Assembly (NCBI RefSeq): GCF_003990975.1
Contig: NZ_RZJR01000009.1
Span: 62,001 to 126,000, forward strand
Reading direction: 5' to 3'
Origin: Cohnella sp. AR92
GTDB taxonomy: Bacteria > Bacillota > Bacilli > Paenibacillales > Paenibacillaceae
Length of the DNA: 64,000 nucleotides
The notes under the pieces are model-generated. The model searched no databases. It saw only the letters and a program-made list of their open reading frames with translations, and was not told the origin of the DNA. The translations under genes and the position numbers were made by a program. Position 1 is the first letter of the stretch. Every line of letters starts with the position of its first letter. Below, piece after piece: positions 17,771 to 26,508 of this stretch.

Positions 17771-18682
17771 ATGTTGGAGGATATGAAGCTGTTCGCGACC
17801 GTGGTCGAGAATACGAGCCTGAATCGCGCGGCGGAGAAGCTCAATGTGACTCAACCCGCCCTGTCCCGCCGAATCGCGCGGATGGAACGCGAGCTTGGCG
17901 TGGATCTGTTCCGCCGGGTCGGCAAGAGGCTGGAGCTGACTCCGGCCGGCCAGATTACCTATGAATTCGCGGTCGAGCTGCGGCACTTCCACGGAGAATT
18001 CCTTCAGAAGCTCAATGCTTACCGCTCGGTCGATACGACGCTCGCCACGATCGGCGCCAGCCTGACGACGCTGCAGACGACTCTTCCCGGGATCATCACC
18101 GCCATGACCGAGAAGCATCCGAACATCGAGATCAAGGCCGTCACCGGCAAGTCCCACGAGATCGCGACGCTCGTCAAGGAAGGCAAGGTCGACTTCGGAA
18201 TCGTCGCTTCCTCGGTGGAGGACGATCCCGCCATTACCAGCATTCCCTTATTTGACGATACTCTGATGCTCGTTCTGCCGAAGACGTATTATATATTAGA
18301 AAAGACGCTGTTCAACCTGGATAACATGAACGGCCTGCCGATGATCCTGTTCGCGCCGGGCACCTGGTACCGGACGATGACAGACGAGCTGCTGCGGCGT
18401 TTCTCGCTGAAGCCCGACGTACGCATGGAGATCGACTCCTTCGAAGCGATCATCCGTCTGCTGACGCCGCTTCGCGCGGGAACGCTGCTTCCGAAATCCT
18501 ACATTCGTCCGCAGCTTCTCGAAGACAACGATCTCTACGTCATCCCGATCCGGGAATTCGAGCTGACGAAGAGAACGACCTCTCTTATCTATAGCCAGCC
18601 GATGTGGATGACGGCCTCGACGAAGTTCCTGATCGAAGAAACGATCGCTTTCTTCCGAAGGCAAGAATCTTCTCCAGATTAA
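17771..18682 (+). CDS. LysR-family regulator divergent from sdhCAB
   Basis: 303 residues. An N-terminal winged helix-turn-helix (L-N-R-A-A-E-K-L-N-V-T-Q-P-A-L-S-R-R-I) and a periplasmic-binding-like effector domain. The ATG with GAGGG nine bases upstream was chosen; two upstream in-frame ATGs lack spacing to any site. Its divergent position suggests control of succinate dehydrogenase or of a linked carbon pathway, as LysR genes commonly regulate the neighbour; the effector is unknown. Confidence 0.9.
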   Translation: MLEDMKLFATVVENTSLNRAAEKLNVTQPALSRRIARMERELGVDLFRRVGKRLELTPAGQITYEFAVELRHFHGEFLQKLNAYRSVDTTLATIGASLTTLQTTLPGIITAMTEKHPNIEIKAVTGKSHEIATLVKEGKVDFGIVASSVEDDPAITSIPLFDDTLMLVLPKTYYILEKTLFNLDNMNGLPMILFAPGTWYRTMTDELLRRFSLKPDVRMEIDSFEAIIRLLTPLRAGTLLPKSYIRPQLLEDNDLYVIPIREFELTKRTTSLIYSQPMWMTASTKFLIEETIAFFRRQESSPD

Positions 18683-18718
18683 AGTCTTCTAATGGGCATA
18701 GTTCCCTGTTCCCCCGCT

Positions 18719-18746
18719 TTGAAAGCCTGTGTTACCCTTGGATAAA
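18719..18746 (+). promoter_or_regulatory. Candidate promoter for the LysM-3D gene
   Basis: TTGAAA (18719-18724), 16 bp, GATAAA (18741-18746). A start near 18753 would give a leader of about 200 bases holding the whole riboswitch. Confidence 0.5.
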
Positions 18747-18784
18747 TGCTGCCTGCCGCTTGCAACTTCGGACAGGCATGCCTA

Positions 18785-18930
18785 ATCTGCCAAAACCTGC
18801 AAAGGTGCGGGGGACCCGAACGACCGTGCGAACCGTCCGAAGACGCTCGCGCTTGGGGTGAATCGCCGATGCTCGATCCGCGTAGGACTGATCTCCCAGT
18901 CCGAACCCGACAACTAACCTCGCCGGCAAT
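18785..18930 (+). ncRNA. c-di-AMP riboswitch (ydaO/yuaA leader)
   Basis: The conserved blocks of the ydaO motif occur in order: GCGGGGGACCC (about 18807-18817), GGGGTGAATCG (about 18855-18865) and CCGAACCCGACAACTAACC with CGCCGGC (18901-18927). TGCC and GGCA at the ends can close P1. The family binds cyclic di-AMP and turns off wall hydrolases and potassium import when ligand is high. Unusually, the aptamer ends only a few bases before the AAGGAGG of the next gene, with no terminator between, so control would be at translation. Boundaries are approximate. Confidence 0.9.
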
Positions 18931-18950
18931 CCAAGGAGGATACTTACCTT

Positions 18951-19598
18951 ATGCTGTTTCGCAAGCTTGGAAGACGAGCGGCGGCGCTCGCTCTCGGCGG
19001 CGCTTTGATGCTTCCCGCCATGAACGCCTTCGCGGCTACGACCTACACGGCCACCGACAACGATACTTTCTGGACGCTGTCCAAGAAGTTCAATGTCCCC
19101 CTGCAAACGCTGATGAACGCGAATCCGAAGGTTGATCCCCAGAACATCTACCAAGGGCTCAAGCTCACGATTCCGGCCGGCAGCGGCAACACGGTGAAGG
19201 CTGCTTCCACCACGAATTCGAAAGCGGCGGCTTCGATCACGGCGAAGTCGGTTACGACCGCAAGCGGCTCCGTACTGGGCTATACCAAGGTTATTGACAT
19301 GAAGGCCAGCGCTTATTCCGCCTCTATCGAAGAGAATGCTTGGGGAGCGGTCGACTACTTCGGCAACCCGCTGAAGCTGGGCACGATCGCCGTCGACCCG
19401 AAGGTCATCCCTCTCGGAACGAAGGTTTACATCACCGGCTATAACTTCGCCGGGCTTCCGACGGGAGGCATGGTCGCCACCGCGACCGACGCCGGCAGCG
19501 CGATTGTCGGCAACCGAATCGATATCTTCGTTCCCGACACCCGCTCGAACGTATCGAAGTTCGGCTTCCAGTACGTCAAGCTGTATGTGCTGAAATAA
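18951..19598 (+). CDS. Secreted LysM-3D domain protein, putative peptidoglycan hydrolase
   Basis: 215 residues. Signal peptide ending near F-A-A (about 29), one LysM domain (about 32-77) that binds peptidoglycan, a Ser/Thr/Ala linker, and a C-terminal 3D domain with the three conserved Asp in D-P-K-V-I-P-L-G, A-T-D-A-G and R-I-D-I-F. The 3D domain is the double-psi barrel of MltA/YocH-type lytic enzymes, which cleave glycan strands or act in wall turnover. AAGGAGG precedes the ATG. It is controlled by the riboswitch upstream and followed by a strong terminator. Confidence 0.88.
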   Translation: MLFRKLGRRAAALALGGALMLPAMNAFAATTYTATDNDTFWTLSKKFNVPLQTLMNANPKVDPQNIYQGLKLTIPAGSGNTVKAASTTNSKAAASITAKSVTTASGSVLGYTKVIDMKASAYSASIEENAWGAVDYFGNPLKLGTIAVDPKVIPLGTKVYITGYNFAGLPTGGMVATATDAGSAIVGNRIDIFVPDTRSNVSKFGFQYVKLYVLK

Positions 19599-19621
19599 TC
19601 CTTACCTACATTTAAGCCAAC

Positions 19622-19661
19622 AAACAGCCCTTCCCTGGTTCACTCCAGGGGAGGGCTGTTT
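19622..19661. terminator. Bidirectional terminator
   Basis: A 17-bp stem with one G-T pair (19622-19638 with 19645-19661) between convergent genes: the LysM-3D gene and the polysaccharide deacetylase. Confidence 0.88.
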
Positions 19662-19667
19662 GCCGTT

Positions 19668-20537
19668 CTACTTGCTTTCCGGAAGCTGAAGCAGCTCCGG
19701 CAAGGTCACCGGCTCGTAATGATGAGAGCGAAGCCATGCGATCAGCTTAGGCAGAGCCTGAACCGTTCCGTATAGATTCTGGCCCGTTCCCCCTCCGGCG
19801 TGAAGAAGGATGATCGAGCCCGGGCGGACCGATCTCGTGACGTTGAGGAAGACGGTCTGCGCCCCAAGCTGTCTCCAATCCGAGGAATCCACGTCCCAAT
19901 TGACGACCGTGTATCCCTGCTTCTGAGCCCAGTCCAGCTGGGAGTTCTTGATCTCCCCGTAAGGCGGCCGGATCAGCCGGGGGACGAAGCCGACCGAGCG
20001 CTGAAGCGCGGCTTCCGTCGATCGGATCTGTTCGCTCATGCCGCCGATTCCCATCTTGGAGAAGTCGGGGTGATTGAAGGAGTGGTTCCCGATCGCGTGT
20101 CCTTCGTCATGGATCCGGCGAACGAGGGCAGGCGCTTTCAGCGCGCGGCTCCCGACCACGAAGAACGTCGCCTTCACCTTCTGCTGCTTGAGCACGTTCA
20201 AGACAAGGGGAGTATACCGGGAATCCGGCACATCGTCGAAAGTCAACGCGACCTGTCGGGACGGCTTGGGACCCGACAAGACGAAGGCGCCTTTGTACCG
20301 CCTCTGCATCTCCGCCCAGTTGGCGCCGGATGGCCTGTCGGATTGGGTGGCCGCCACGTCTCTGCTATCGCCGGCGGTTTCCGCCTCCGTCTTCTCCTGC
20401 GGCCTCTCGCCATTCGGCGCCGCTGCCTGCCGTTGACCCGTTCCCGCCTGCGCAATCGCTTGGGCGCTTGCCGCGCCGCCCGACAGGAGCCATACGCATA
20501 TCGCCGCCAGCAAGCTTCGTCTCCACATCCGTCGCAT
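19668..20537 (-). CDS. Secreted polysaccharide deacetylase (NodB domain)
   Basis: 289 residues. Signal peptide (about 1-25, cleavage near A-S-A-Q-A), a charged Gln/Glu/Arg-rich linker to about 75, then a carbohydrate esterase 4 domain. All core motifs are present: T-F-D-D, H-S-F-N-H-P, R-P-P-Y-G, D-S-S-D-W and I-L-L-H. Such enzymes remove N-acetyl groups from peptidoglycan or chitooligosaccharides with a divalent metal. AAGGGG lies seven bases before the ATG. Substrate not resolvable from sequence. Confidence 0.9.
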   Translation of the reverse strand: MRRMWRRSLLAAICVWLLSGGAASAQAIAQAGTGQRQAAAPNGERPQEKTEAETAGDSRDVAATQSDRPSGANWAEMQRRYKGAFVLSGPKPSRQVALTFDDVPDSRYTPLVLNVLKQQKVKATFFVVGSRALKAPALVRRIHDEGHAIGNHSFNHPDFSKMGIGGMSEQIRSTEAALQRSVGFVPRLIRPPYGEIKNSQLDWAQKQGYTVVNWDVDSSDWRQLGAQTVFLNVTRSVRPGSIILLHAGGGTGQNLYGTVQALPKLIAWLRSHHYEPVTLPELLQLPESK

Positions 20538-20634
20538 CGCTATCCCCTTTTCCCACTTGGATCTGGATCAGGCCATGTCCTTATCGTGAGCGAAGAGGCG
20601 GCATCTCATTCATATCCTGCTATTGATTCGGGGA

Positions 20635-21297
20635 TCAGGAGCCGGTCGCTTCCTGGAATTCTTCGATCGATTCGTTCGTTCCGATGACGACCATGACGTC
20701 GTTCTCGACCAGGACGTCTTCCGCGTTAGGGGCAATGATGATTCCGTTCGGCTTGTTGATCGCGACGATGCTGCAGCCGAACTTGGCGCGCGGATTGACT
20801 TCCGACAGCGACTTGCCCGTCAGGCACTTCGGGACCGCAAGCTCGGCGATCGTATATTTCTTGGAAAGCTCGATATAATCGAGCAGATTGGGAGATACGA
20901 GCTGATGAGCTACCCGAATGCCCATGTCCCGTTCCGGATAGATGACGCGGTCCACCCCGATACGCTCCAGAACCCGGCCATGAAGCTCGGATACCGCCTT
21001 CGCGACGACCTTCTTCACGCCCAGCTCCTTCAGCAGGATGGTGGCCAGGATGCTCGCCTGGATATCGTCGCCGATCGCGACGACTCCGCAATCGAAGTTG
21101 CGGGCGCCGAGCGAACGAAGCACTTCTTCGTCCGTCGCATCCGCCACTACCGCGTGAGTAAGCACCGAGCTTAGCTCCTGAACGGTATCCTCGTCGCTGT
21201 CGACGCCTAACACCTCGTAACCGAGCTGGATCAACTCCCGGCCGATGCTGGATCCGAATCTGCCTAATCCGATGATGACGAACTGATTCATTTTCAT
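20635..21297 (-). CDS. ktrA: Potassium uptake regulatory subunit KtrA (TrkA-N, TrkA-C)
   Basis: 220 residues. A Rossmann RCK-N domain (G-L-G-R-F-G-S-S, then D-S-D) that binds ATP/ADP or NAD, followed by a TrkA-C domain (about 140-220), itself a known c-di-AMP target in the family. It gates KtrB at the inner face of the membrane. Last gene of the ktrB-ktrB-ktrA operon; 17 bases after the preceding stop. Confidence 0.93.
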   Translation of the reverse strand: MKMNQFVIIGLGRFGSSIGRELIQLGYEVLGVDSDEDTVQELSSVLTHAVVADATDEEVLRSLGARNFDCGVVAIGDDIQASILATILLKELGVKKVVAKAVSELHGRVLERIGVDRVIYPERDMGIRVAHQLVSPNLLDYIELSKKYTIAELAVPKCLTGKSLSEVNPRAKFGCSIVAINKPNGIIIAPNAEDVLVENDVMVVIGTNESIEEFQEATGS

Positions 21298-21314
21298 GAG
21301 CGTAATCTCTTCCC

Positions 21315-22667
21315 TTACCCGATGATGATCTTGCCTTCCGCGTACCGATATAGCACCCGGCCCGGCTTAGGCCCGAGCGCGTACCCCATCGTCAGCGGGC
21401 CAACCCGTCCGATGAACATCATGAGGATGATGATGATCTTGCCGACGGTCGTCAGATCCGCGGTCAGTCCCATCGTCAGCCCGACCGTGCTGAACGCCGA
21501 AGTCACCTCGAACAGGATCTGGAGAAAATGATGGTCTTCCGTCGTCGTGAGGATCATCGTCGCCACGATGATCAAGGTAAGCGACAGAAGCGTGACCGTC
21601 AGCGCCTTGTAGACCCGTTCCTGCCCCAAGCGATAGCGGAACATGACGACGTCCTCCCGGCCCCGGATCATGGCATACACCGCTCCGATCAGCGTGGCGA
21701 AGGTCGTGGTCTTGATCCCGCCCCCCGTGGAGCCGGGGGATGCCCCGATGAACATAAGAAGGACGATAAAGAATTGCGTAGCCTGGCGAAGCGAAGCGAG
21801 ATCGAGCGAGTTGACGCCGGCCGTTCTAGGCGACACCGACTGCAGGAACGCCGCCAGAACCTTTTCCCCGAAGTTAAGAGGTTCCATGGTTGCCGAATTC
21901 GTGAATTCGAAGAGGAAGATCACGAAGGCGCCGAACACGATCAGGAAGCCCGTCATGCTGAGCACGACCTTGGAATGAAGCGTCAGCTTGCGGCTGCTGC
22001 GCCAATCGATCAAGTCGGAGAGCACGATAAATCCGAGGCCGCCGAGAATGATGAGCAGCATCGTCACGAGGTTGACGAGCGGATCTCCGACGTAGTCCGT
22101 CAAGCTCTTGTAGTGCCCCATGATGTCGAAGCCGGCATTGTTAAAGAAGGAGACCGAGTGGAAAATCCCGTAGTATATCGCGCGTCCCGGACTCATATCA
22201 AATAAGAAGCGGGCGGACAAGAGAACCGCGCCGACGAGCTCGATGCTGACGGCGTACAGAATGACTCGTCTGACAAGGCGGACAATGCCCTCCATGCTGG
22301 ACTGATTCAGCGCCTCCTGCAGGACCAGCCTCTCTCTTAGAGAAATTCTGCGTTTGAGGAAGAAGGCGAACAGCGTCGCCATCGTCATGAAGCCGAGGCC
22401 GCCGACTTGAATAAGCGATAAAATGACGATCTGCCCGAAGGTCGTGTAATGAGTGCCCGTGTCCACCGTGACAAGACCCGTTACACAAGTGGCGGAAGTC
22501 GCGGTAAACAGCGCGTCGAGCCAGCTGGTCGTCTCCCCTGCGACCGTAGCGGCGGGCAGCTTGAGCAGCAGCATCCCCAGCGCGATGATGAAGGCGAATC
22601 CCGTCATGAGAAGCCTTGGCGGAGACGTGAATATCCATTTAACGGGCTTGGCGAGCATGTCTCCCAC
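21315..22667 (-). CDS. ktrB: Potassium channel-transporter subunit KtrB, second copy
   Basis: 450 residues in four M1-P-M2 repeats. The filter loops are T-C-V-T-G-L, N-N-A-G-F-D, S-P-R-T-A-G and F-S-T-V-G-L, each with the required glycine. It forms the potassium-translocating dimer (with sodium coupling) regulated by KtrA. A close paralogue of the copy upstream. The gap between them is 8 bases. Confidence 0.93.
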   Translation of the reverse strand: MGDMLAKPVKWIFTSPPRLLMTGFAFIIALGMLLLKLPAATVAGETTSWLDALFTATSATCVTGLVTVDTGTHYTTFGQIVILSLIQVGGLGFMTMATLFAFFLKRRISLRERLVLQEALNQSSMEGIVRLVRRVILYAVSIELVGAVLLSARFLFDMSPGRAIYYGIFHSVSFFNNAGFDIMGHYKSLTDYVGDPLVNLVTMLLIILGGLGFIVLSDLIDWRSSRKLTLHSKVVLSMTGFLIVFGAFVIFLFEFTNSATMEPLNFGEKVLAAFLQSVSPRTAGVNSLDLASLRQATQFFIVLLMFIGASPGSTGGGIKTTTFATLIGAVYAMIRGREDVVMFRYRLGQERVYKALTVTLLSLTLIIVATMILTTTEDHHFLQILFEVTSAFSTVGLTMGLTADLTTVGKIIIILMMFIGRVGPLTMGYALGPKPGRVLYRYAEGKIIIG

Positions 22668-22675
22668 TCCTTCGA

Positions 22676-24040
22676 TTATCCAATGATGATTTTGCCTTCC
22701 GCATGGCGATACAGGCTTCTGCCCTTCTTCGGTCCGACCGCATAGAACAGGGTAAACGGCCCTAGGCGCCCCATGAACATCAGAAAGATCACGATGAGCT
22801 TGCCGATGTCGGTCAATTCCTGCGTCAAGCCGGCGGACAAGCCGACCGTCGCGAATGCCGAAGTCGCTTCGAACAGGACGACCATGAACGTATGGTTCTC
22901 GGTGACGGAGAGCAGCATCGTGCCGATAACGACGATAATGAAGGAGAAGAGAGTAACGGTAATGGCCTTATAGACGCGTTCCCGTTCCAGACGATACCGG
23001 AGCAGGACGACATCCTCCCGGCCTCGGATGACCGCAATAACCGAGACGATCAGCACCGCGAAGGTCGTCGTCTTGATGCCGCCGCCGGTGGACCCCGGGG
23101 AGACGCCGATGAACATCAGGATGACGAGCAGGAATTGGGTCGCCTGCCGGAGCGAGGACACGTCGATCGTGCTGATGCCCGCGGAGCGCGGCGTCATGGA
23201 GTGAAGGAACGAAGCGATGATCTTGTCCCCCAGGCCGAGCGGACCTAACGTATTCTCGTTCGTGTATTCGAAAAGAAGAATGACGGCGGCGCCCCCGACG
23301 AACAGCAGCAGAGTGGTATAGATGGCCACCTTCGAATGCAGCGACAGCCTTCGCTTGTGCCGGAACTCTACCAGATCGGCCAACACCACGAAGCCTAAGC
23401 CGCCGAGAATGATAAGAAGGATGGACAGAATATTGACGAAGGGATCCGATATGTAATCCGACATGCTTCGGTAATCGCCGAACAGATCGAAGCCCGCATT
23501 GTTGAAGATCGAGACGCCATGGAAAATGCCATAGTACAGCGCCTTGCCCGGATTCATGTCCGCCATGAAACGAAGGGTGAACAGCACCGAACCGATGAGC
23601 TCGATCGTCAGCGCGTAATAAATAACGCGAAGCACGAGCTTGATGATTCCTTCGAGGTTGTTCTGGTTAAGCGACTCCTGCAGGATCAGCCGTTCCTTCA
23701 GCGAGACCTTGCGCCGCAGGAAGATCGCGAACAGCGTGCCCATCGTCATGAAGCCGAGGCCGCCGATCTGCACCAGAACGAGAATAACCCAATGCCCGAA
23801 CGCCGAGAAGAACGTGCCCGTGTCGACGACGACCAGTCCGGTGACGCACGTCGCGGACGCGGAAGTGAAGAAAGCATCGATCCAACGGATCGACTGGCCT
23901 TCCTTCAGCGAGACGGGAAGCTTCAGCAGGACGGTTCCGATCACGATTATGACGAACAAGCCGATGGTTAACGCTCGCGGCGGGGAAGCAACGAACCATC
24001 CCCTCACTTTTTTGAACAAACCCGCCACCTCGATTATCAA
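22676..24040 (-). CDS. ktrB: Potassium channel-transporter subunit KtrB, first copy
   Basis: 454 residues, four M1-P-M2 repeats with filter loops T-C-V-T-G-L, N-N-A-G-F-D, T-P-R-S-A-G and F-A-T-V-G-L. The two copies share long identical blocks, for example around S-P-G-S-T-G-G-G-I-K-T-T-T-F-A, so this looks like a tandem duplication with later divergence. One ktrA must serve both. The leader carries a c-di-AMP riboswitch and terminator, so all three genes should be shut when c-di-AMP rises. Confidence 0.93.
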   Translation of the reverse strand: MIIEVAGLFKKVRGWFVASPPRALTIGLFVIIVIGTVLLKLPVSLKEGQSIRWIDAFFTSASATCVTGLVVVDTGTFFSAFGHWVILVLVQIGGLGFMTMGTLFAIFLRRKVSLKERLILQESLNQNNLEGIIKLVLRVIYYALTIELIGSVLFTLRFMADMNPGKALYYGIFHGVSIFNNAGFDLFGDYRSMSDYISDPFVNILSILLIILGGLGFVVLADLVEFRHKRRLSLHSKVAIYTTLLLFVGGAAVILLFEYTNENTLGPLGLGDKIIASFLHSMTPRSAGISTIDVSSLRQATQFLLVILMFIGVSPGSTGGGIKTTTFAVLIVSVIAVIRGREDVVLLRYRLERERVYKAITVTLFSFIIVVIGTMLLSVTENHTFMVVLFEATSAFATVGLSAGLTQELTDIGKLIVIFLMFMGRLGPFTLFYAVGPKKGRSLYRHAEGKIIIG

Positions 24041-24075
24041 CGTTGCCTATAATCTCCCCGGGGGAGAAAAGAACA

Positions 24076-24105
24076 AAACAAAAAGCACTGGACGCTCCAG
24101 TGCTT
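24076..24105 (-). terminator. Expression-platform terminator of the ktr riboswitch
   Basis: A perfect 10-bp stem (24083-24092 with 24096-24105, loop CGC) followed on the - strand by TTTTTGTTTT. It lies between the aptamer and the first ktrB, the usual place for the switch-off hairpin. Confidence 0.88.
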
Positions 24106-24126
24106 GCGGCACGAGTCCTGTTCCAT

Positions 24127-24276
24127 AACAGCCTACGAGGTTAGCTGACGGGTTCGGGCCTGAACAGAAAGCCCTATCCTATGGCGCATGGCGCTTGGAA
24201 TTCACCCCGGGTGCCGCGTGCGGAAGCAGCGCGTGCAAAGTTGGTTCCCCCGTTTTCTTGCAGAAATTCGGCTGGA
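24127..24276 (-). ncRNA. c-di-AMP riboswitch (ydaO/yuaA) upstream of ktrB-ktrB-ktrA
   Basis: Read on the - strand, the blocks are ACGGGGGAACC (near 24252), CCGGGGTGAATTCC (near 24210) and CCCGAACCCGTCAGCTAACC then TCGTAGGC (about 24130-24160), matching the ydaO consensus closely. CAGCC and GGCTG at the ends can form P1. The same motif controls ktrAB (yuaA) in Bacillus subtilis. Ligand binding should favour the terminator just downstream. Confidence 0.93.
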
Positions 24277-24349
24277 GAGTATGATGATAAGAGACCTTGA
24301 AGATGGCAGGTTATGGACGCCGGATTCGCGAGCCAAGCTGCCTCAACGA

Positions 24350-24378
24350 ATTATAGTCTGCCAGCATCAAAGGAACAA
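24350..24378 (-). promoter_or_regulatory. Candidate promoter of the ktr operon
   Basis: On the - strand TTGTTC (24373-24378), 17 bp, then a perfect TATAAT (24350-24355). A start near 24343 would transcribe the whole riboswitch. Confidence 0.55.
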
Positions 24379-24580
24379 GCCCGAAATTAGGCAAATTTCG
24401 CTCTCTACAGCCTTATTCCGCGATTATGCAGCGATAAAACCGGAGGAAGACGGCGATTCTGCGGTATTCTCTCGGCCATGCACCAATTTAAGCAGATAAT
24501 GAACGCTATCGGTAGAAAATAAAGGGTCCGGCCTTGGTGTATGCGTTTACTTGAAGGCGGGCTGAACGGAGTGGGGATCG
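24379..24580. other. Intergenic, no recognised element
   Basis: About 200 bases between the ktr promoter and the CPBP gene. No frame, hairpin or repeat stands out, except GAGTGGGG just before the TTG start of the next gene. Confidence 0.4.
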
Positions 24581-26272
24581 TTGGTCTCGAGACGCTGGCT
24601 TCTTGCATCTATTATAGGATTGTTCGCCTTCCTCTGGATTCAGATTGCGCCTGGAATCCGCACCTTGTTCACGGACGGGGAATTGAACGTGCTCACGAGG
24701 GCCGAAGCGGAGGCCCAGGCTTTCCGGATCGCGCAGGACCGCTGGGGAATCGCCCCGGATGAGGTAAGCCAGACGCAGCTTGCCCATGTGAGCGACAGCG
24801 AAGCCGTCGCCTACCTGGAGAGCGAGCGGCTTTCCGAGGATTACGGCAAAGCCTGGGACGATCGGTTCCCGACGGATTCGTACCGCGCCGACCTGAAGCT
24901 GAGGGACGGCGGATGGCTTCGGCTGATGCTGCATATGGAGACCGGGAAGCTGGTCGGCTGGATGAGGCTGGGAGACGGGGAAGCCCCGTCGGACGACCGG
25001 AGCGAAGGTCGCCTGCCGGCATCCGGGGGCGAACAGAAGAATACGGCTTCCGGCGATGACCGGAGCGTTGACAGGAAGGAGCTTACGCAATTCCTTGCCC
25101 AATGGGGCTACGATCCCGACGAATGGGAAAGCACGGGGGAGATGACAGCGGGCGGGGACTACATCTTCCAATCGAGGAAAGCCCCTATCGGGGAAGCGAG
25201 GCTCGAGCTGATCGTGAAGCCGAACGAAATGGTCATGTACCGGCTCGAGCCGCCTGCTTCGTTCGCCGACTATCTGACCAAGCATGAAGATCGGGCAACC
25301 CGGCTGTCCATGCTAGGCTTCCTGCTTCCCCAGTTAATCCTGTTCGTGCTGGCGATTGCGTACGCCGTTCAGCAACGAAAAAGGACCTCGATGCGCAGGG
25401 GATGGCTGCTGTCTCTCATTTACTTCGGGTTGTACGCGTGCTTCACCCTGAATATGATCGCCGGCTTCCGTTCCCGCTCCGGCAGCTTCTCCGCCCCCTA
25501 TTCCGAAGGCACAGTGGAAGGACTGCTGATCGTGAACGCCCTTATTCTGGCAGCCACCGCCGGTTTGGCCTACTTCTCCGCCGTCGGGGGCGACGGCCTG
25601 TGGAAGGCCATGGGCCATTCGCTATGGCCTCGATGGAAGGAGCGCGGCTTCGGAGACGAGGTGCTGCGCAGCATGAAGCAAGGCTACGCGCTTGGCCTCC
25701 TTATCCTTGGCGTGCAATCCGTCATCTACGTCGGTTTGGAGCTGTGGCTCGGCTCGTTCACCGGTTCGGACGCTTCGCAATCGTCTTACAACATGACTTA
25801 CCCTTGGCTGCTTCCCGCGCTCGCATGGTGCGCCGGTATCTCCGAGGAACTCGTGTATCGATTGTTCGGCATCGCGCTGTTCCGTTGGTGGCTGCTAGGT
25901 CTCGCGCGGGGGATCACGGGGCGCGAGCCGAGCCGGCGAACGGCGAACGCGCTCACCTTCCTCGCCATGCTGCCGCCCTCGCTGTTCTGGGCGTTCGGGC
26001 ATGTCGGCTACCCGATCTATCCCGTCCAGTCGCGCGTGATCGAGCTCGTGATCATCGGCGTCCTGTTCGGCTGGCTCATGCTTCGCTTCGGCTTGATGGC
26101 CGTCATCTTCGCCCATGTGACTCTCGACGCGATCCTCATGAGCGTGCAGCTCTTCTTCGACGGGCTGCCCTATGATCCCGTCAGCGGCATCGTCAGCATC
26201 CTTCTGCCCGCCATCGTCGGCGTCGCCATCTGGAAGCTGCACGGATTGTACTCGAAGCGGCGAACGGCATAG
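24581..26272 (+). CDS. CPBP-family membrane metalloprotease (Abi domain)
   Basis: 563 residues. An N-terminal membrane segment (about 7-25), an extracellular, charged region of some 220 residues, then about eight membrane segments ending in a CPBP domain: G-I-S-E-E-L-V-Y-R near 419, W-A-F-G-H-V-G-Y, and F-A-H-V-T-L-D. These supply the Glu and His ligands of the intramembrane protease active site (Rce1 type). CPBP proteins process signal peptides, or bacteriocin-related peptides, within the membrane. The long outer domain is more than the minimal family needs. TTG start with a weak purine-rich site. Substrate unknown. Confidence 0.8.
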   Translation: MVSRRWLLASIIGLFAFLWIQIAPGIRTLFTDGELNVLTRAEAEAQAFRIAQDRWGIAPDEVSQTQLAHVSDSEAVAYLESERLSEDYGKAWDDRFPTDSYRADLKLRDGGWLRLMLHMETGKLVGWMRLGDGEAPSDDRSEGRLPASGGEQKNTASGDDRSVDRKELTQFLAQWGYDPDEWESTGEMTAGGDYIFQSRKAPIGEARLELIVKPNEMVMYRLEPPASFADYLTKHEDRATRLSMLGFLLPQLILFVLAIAYAVQQRKRTSMRRGWLLSLIYFGLYACFTLNMIAGFRSRSGSFSAPYSEGTVEGLLIVNALILAATAGLAYFSAVGGDGLWKAMGHSLWPRWKERGFGDEVLRSMKQGYALGLLILGVQSVIYVGLELWLGSFTGSDASQSSYNMTYPWLLPALAWCAGISEELVYRLFGIALFRWWLLGLARGITGREPSRRTANALTFLAMLPPSLFWAFGHVGYPIYPVQSRVIELVIIGVLFGWLMLRFGLMAVIFAHVTLDAILMSVQLFFDGLPYDPVSGIVSILLPAIVGVAIWKLHGLYSKRRTA

Positions 26273-26280
26273 CAGGAGCA

Positions 26281-26320
26281 AAAAGAGCCGATTGCGCCTC
26301 ATGGCGTTCTCGGCTCTTTG
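26281..26320 (+). terminator. Terminator of the CPBP gene
   Basis: Long imperfect hairpin, arms AAAGAGCCGA and TCGGCTCTTT with an inner GCGCC/GGCG pairing. Confidence 0.7.
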
Positions 26321-26328
26321 GCTGCTGT

Positions 26329-26507
26329 CCACTAATCCGTGCTCGCCCCTGCAATCCCGCCGATTTGTTGCACCACGTACCACTAATCTGCTCTCTTCCC
26401 CGCCATCCCGCCGATTTGTTGCACCACGTACCACTAATCCGCGCTCTCCCCTGCAATCCCGCCGATTTGTTGCACCACGTACCACTAATCCGCTCTCTCC
26501 CCCTGCA
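26329..26507. repeat. 51-bp tandem repeat A, three and a half copies
   Basis: Units of exactly 51 bp start at 26329, 26380, 26431, and a half copy at 26482. Each holds CCGATTTGTTGCACCACGTA, identical in all three full units; the rest varies. As 51 is a multiple of three, frames stay open across the array on both strands, giving a 17-residue peptide repeat that I take to be an artefact. It abuts repeat B. Confidence 0.88.
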
Positions 26508-26508
26508 A

